DNA of 64,000 nt from Sphingomonas astaxanthinifaciens DSM 22298 (GTDB taxonomy: Bacteria > Pseudomonadota > Alphaproteobacteria > Sphingomonadales > Sphingomonadaceae), in NCBI RefSeq assembly GCF_000711715.1, contig NZ_JONN01000001.1, positions 806,001-870,000 on the forward strand, given 5' to 3'. The position numbers were made by a program, and so were the translations under genes. This document shows positions 62,921 through 64,000 of this stretch, piece by piece. Within the stretch, counting starts at the first letter, position 1; each line of letters starts with the position of its first letter. The notes under the pieces are model-generated. The model searched no databases. It was given only the letters and a program-made list of their open reading frames with translations, and was not told the origin of the DNA.

Positions 62921-63444
62921 CCCTCGGGCAGCACCCACCGAACGCGCGAGCTGATGGTGCCGGTGACCGCCACGCCATTGCCGTCGGTCGCGGGGGTGGC
63001 GCGGACCCGCGACAGGAAGATCCGGCAGGTTGTCTGGTCGAGCGTCGCCGAGCCGCTGCTCTCGGTGACGTCGCACTGCCGCGGCCGCCCGGTGGCGTCG
63101 ATCGTCAGGCGGAAGGCGGTGGTCCCCTGCTCTTCGCGGCGGATGGCGTCGGCGGGATAATCGTCGGTGCCGATGACCCCGGCAAGATCGGCGCGCGCCG
63201 GGCTTCCCCCGGGGACGACGGGGGCGACCACCACCGGGGGCGGCGCTGGCCGCGGCGGAGGTGGCGGCGCTTCCTGCGCGACCGGGTGCGCGGGCCGGGG
63301 CGGCGGGTCGGGCAGGTCGACGTCCTGCATCCAGCCCCAGACGGCGAAAGCGACAATGGCGGCCAGCAGCACGGCGAGGACGGTCTGCTTGCCCGAACCG
63401 CCCGGCTGGATCGGGCCCGGTAGCTTGTCTCGTCCCATCGCCAT
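62917..63444 (-). CDS. tonB: TonB-family energy transducer
   Basis: A 175-residue inner-membrane-anchored protein. One transmembrane segment (TVLAVLLAAIVAFAVWGWM) is followed by a proline-rich periplasmic spacer (PPPRPAHPVAQEAPPPPPRP) and a C-terminal TonB domain (FRLTIDATGRPRQCDVTESSG then SRVRATPATDGNG), which includes a cysteine pair often seen in the short form. It would energise TonB-dependent receptors such as the BtuB-like protein. The ATG at 63444 has AGGGGAAAG upstream. The gene ends overlapping the his promoter. Confidence 0.88.
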   Translation of the reverse strand: MAMGRDKLPGPIQPGGSGKQTVLAVLLAAIVAFAVWGWMQDVDLPDPPPRPAHPVAQEAPPPPPRPAPPPVVVAPVVPGGSPARADLAGVIGTDDYPADAIRREEQGTTAFRLTIDATGRPRQCDVTESSGSATLDQTTCRIFLSRVRATPATDGNGVAVTGTISSRVRWVLPEG

Positions 63445-63464
63445 CGCTTTCCCCTGACAGGCAA

Positions 63465-63498
63465 ACGCCCGGGCCACTCGTGAGAGCGACCCGGGCGT
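63465..63498. other. Strong hairpin in the tonB-proS intergenic region
   Basis: ACGCCCGGG (63465-63473) pairs exactly with CCCGGGCGT (63490-63498) and the loop holds a further CTC/GAG pair. It lies upstream of both divergent genes, where no terminator is expected, in the 258-bp gap 63445-63702 that is otherwise without a gene. On the minus strand it is followed by TTTG. Confidence 0.45.
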
Positions 63499-63702
63499 CC
63501 TGCGTGACGATTGCTCGTCAACCCCCTTGGACCGTTCGCGGCAGGAGTATGCCGCGGCTTGGAGCCCGATTGCTGCCGTGATTCGAGCCACTTGTCATCA
63601 GGCGTCGGCAAACTGCGTCAAGTTTGCACAATTGCTGTGGCGGAGAGGACACAGCCCCTCGTGCGATTGCCTGTTCATCGGCCCGCCTCTAGGGGAGGGC
63701 CC

Positions 63703-64000
63703 ATGCGCCTTTCCCAAGCCTTTCTCCCCGTCCTCAAGGAAAGCCCAAGCGACGCCCAGATCGTCAGCCACAAGCTGATGCTGCGCGCCGGGCTCGTCCG
63801 CCAGACCGCCGCCGGAATCTATGCCTGGCTGCCGCTGGGCTTACGCGTCCTCAACAAGATCGAGCAGATCGTCCGCGAGGAGCAGGACAAGGCCGGCGCG
63901 ATCGAGCTCCTCATGCCGACGCTGCAGAGCGCGGACCTGTGGCGGCAGAGCGGGCGCTATGACGCCTACGGCCCCGAGATGCTGCGCATCCGCGACCGCC
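63703..64000 (+). CDS. proS: Prolyl-tRNA synthetase (N-terminal part, runs off window)
   Basis: The first 99 codons of a class II aminoacyl-tRNA synthetase. [59 protein letters not shown] and the motif 2 start [20 protein letters not shown] match the bacterial/alphaproteobacterial ProRS. The ATG at 63703 follows GGGGAGGG. The gene continues beyond the right edge. Confidence 0.95.
   Translation, partial: MRLSQAFLPVLKESPSDAQIVSHKLMLRAGLVRQTAAGIYAWLPLGLRVLNKIEQIVREEQDKAGAIELLMPTLQSADLWRQSGRYDAYGPEMLRIRDR

Overview
The window reads as chromosomal DNA of a high-GC alphaproteobacterium of the order Sphingomonadales (Sphingomonas/Sphingomicrobium type). The signs are gene order (lon-hupB-tRNA-Val; rpsB-tsf-pyrH-frr-uppS-cdsA-dxr-rseP-bamA-ompH-fabZ; rnhB-ccrM; psd-pssA), a CcrM-type GANTC methyltransferase, EcfG-type general-stress promoters, alphaproteobacterial LexA operators (GTTC-N7-GTTC), and dispersed palindromic repeats of kinds common in sphingomonads. 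The bamA-ompH-fabZ block has no lpxD, lpxA or lpxB, which fits a group that replaces LPS with glycosphingolipids.

Layout. 1-6.7 kb: 5' part of ftsY, dapF, two small hypothetical genes, a CPBP-like membrane protein, lon, HU, tRNA-Val, a Crp-type regulator, a HIT protein and tRNA-His. 6.7-13 kb: an amino-acid dehydrogenase, then a cytochrome c maturation operon ccmC-D-E-F-G-H-I without ccmA or ccmB. 13-18 kb: a DUF3072 stress gene, alanine dehydrogenase, Kup potassium transporter and small conserved genes. 18-29 kb: tRNA-Met and the translation/isoprenoid/outer-membrane assembly run from rpsB to fabZ. 29-33.8 kb: a cobalamin-riboswitch-controlled B12 uptake operon, btuB-btuF-btuC-btuD, on the minus strand. 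33.8-36 kb: rpmE, an acetyltransferase and a phage/GTA-like large terminase gene broken by one stop codon. 36-41 kb: fatty-acid/acyl-CoA genes and an aminotransferase. 41-44 kb: a c-di-GMP module (EAL protein, receiver protein, tandem PilZ protein) and msrA. 44-50 kb: rnhB, ccrM behind six GANTC sites, folP, a lipoprotein and a degenerate sigma-54-type activator. 49.5-56 kb: a small CoxIV-like protein, an orphan pntAA, a PH-domain protein, a flavoprotein monooxygenase, ybaK, icd, psd and pssA. 56-63 kb: a complete histidine operon, yerC-like regulator-hisG-hisD-hisCB-hisH-hisA-hisF-hisIE. 63-64 kb: tonB-like gene and the start of proS.

The two most interesting regions adjoin each other. The histidine operon has the gene order and sequence style of gammaproteobacteria rather than alphaproteobacteria, with a hisC-hisB fusion and a TrpR-like first gene. 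Just beyond its last gene is a 74-residue membrane protein whose upstream region carries three perfect GTTC-N7-GTTC LexA-type direct repeats in about 135 bp, one lying between a TTGACA -35 and the -10. It is a candidate SOS-induced small membrane protein, analogous in layout to small division inhibitors such as SidA.

Three families of dispersed palindromic repeats sit between genes, and some have become part of genes: the signal-peptide start of CcmH and the C-terminal tails of CcmI and an aminotransferase are repeat-derived. All assignments come from reading the sequence; no database search was run.
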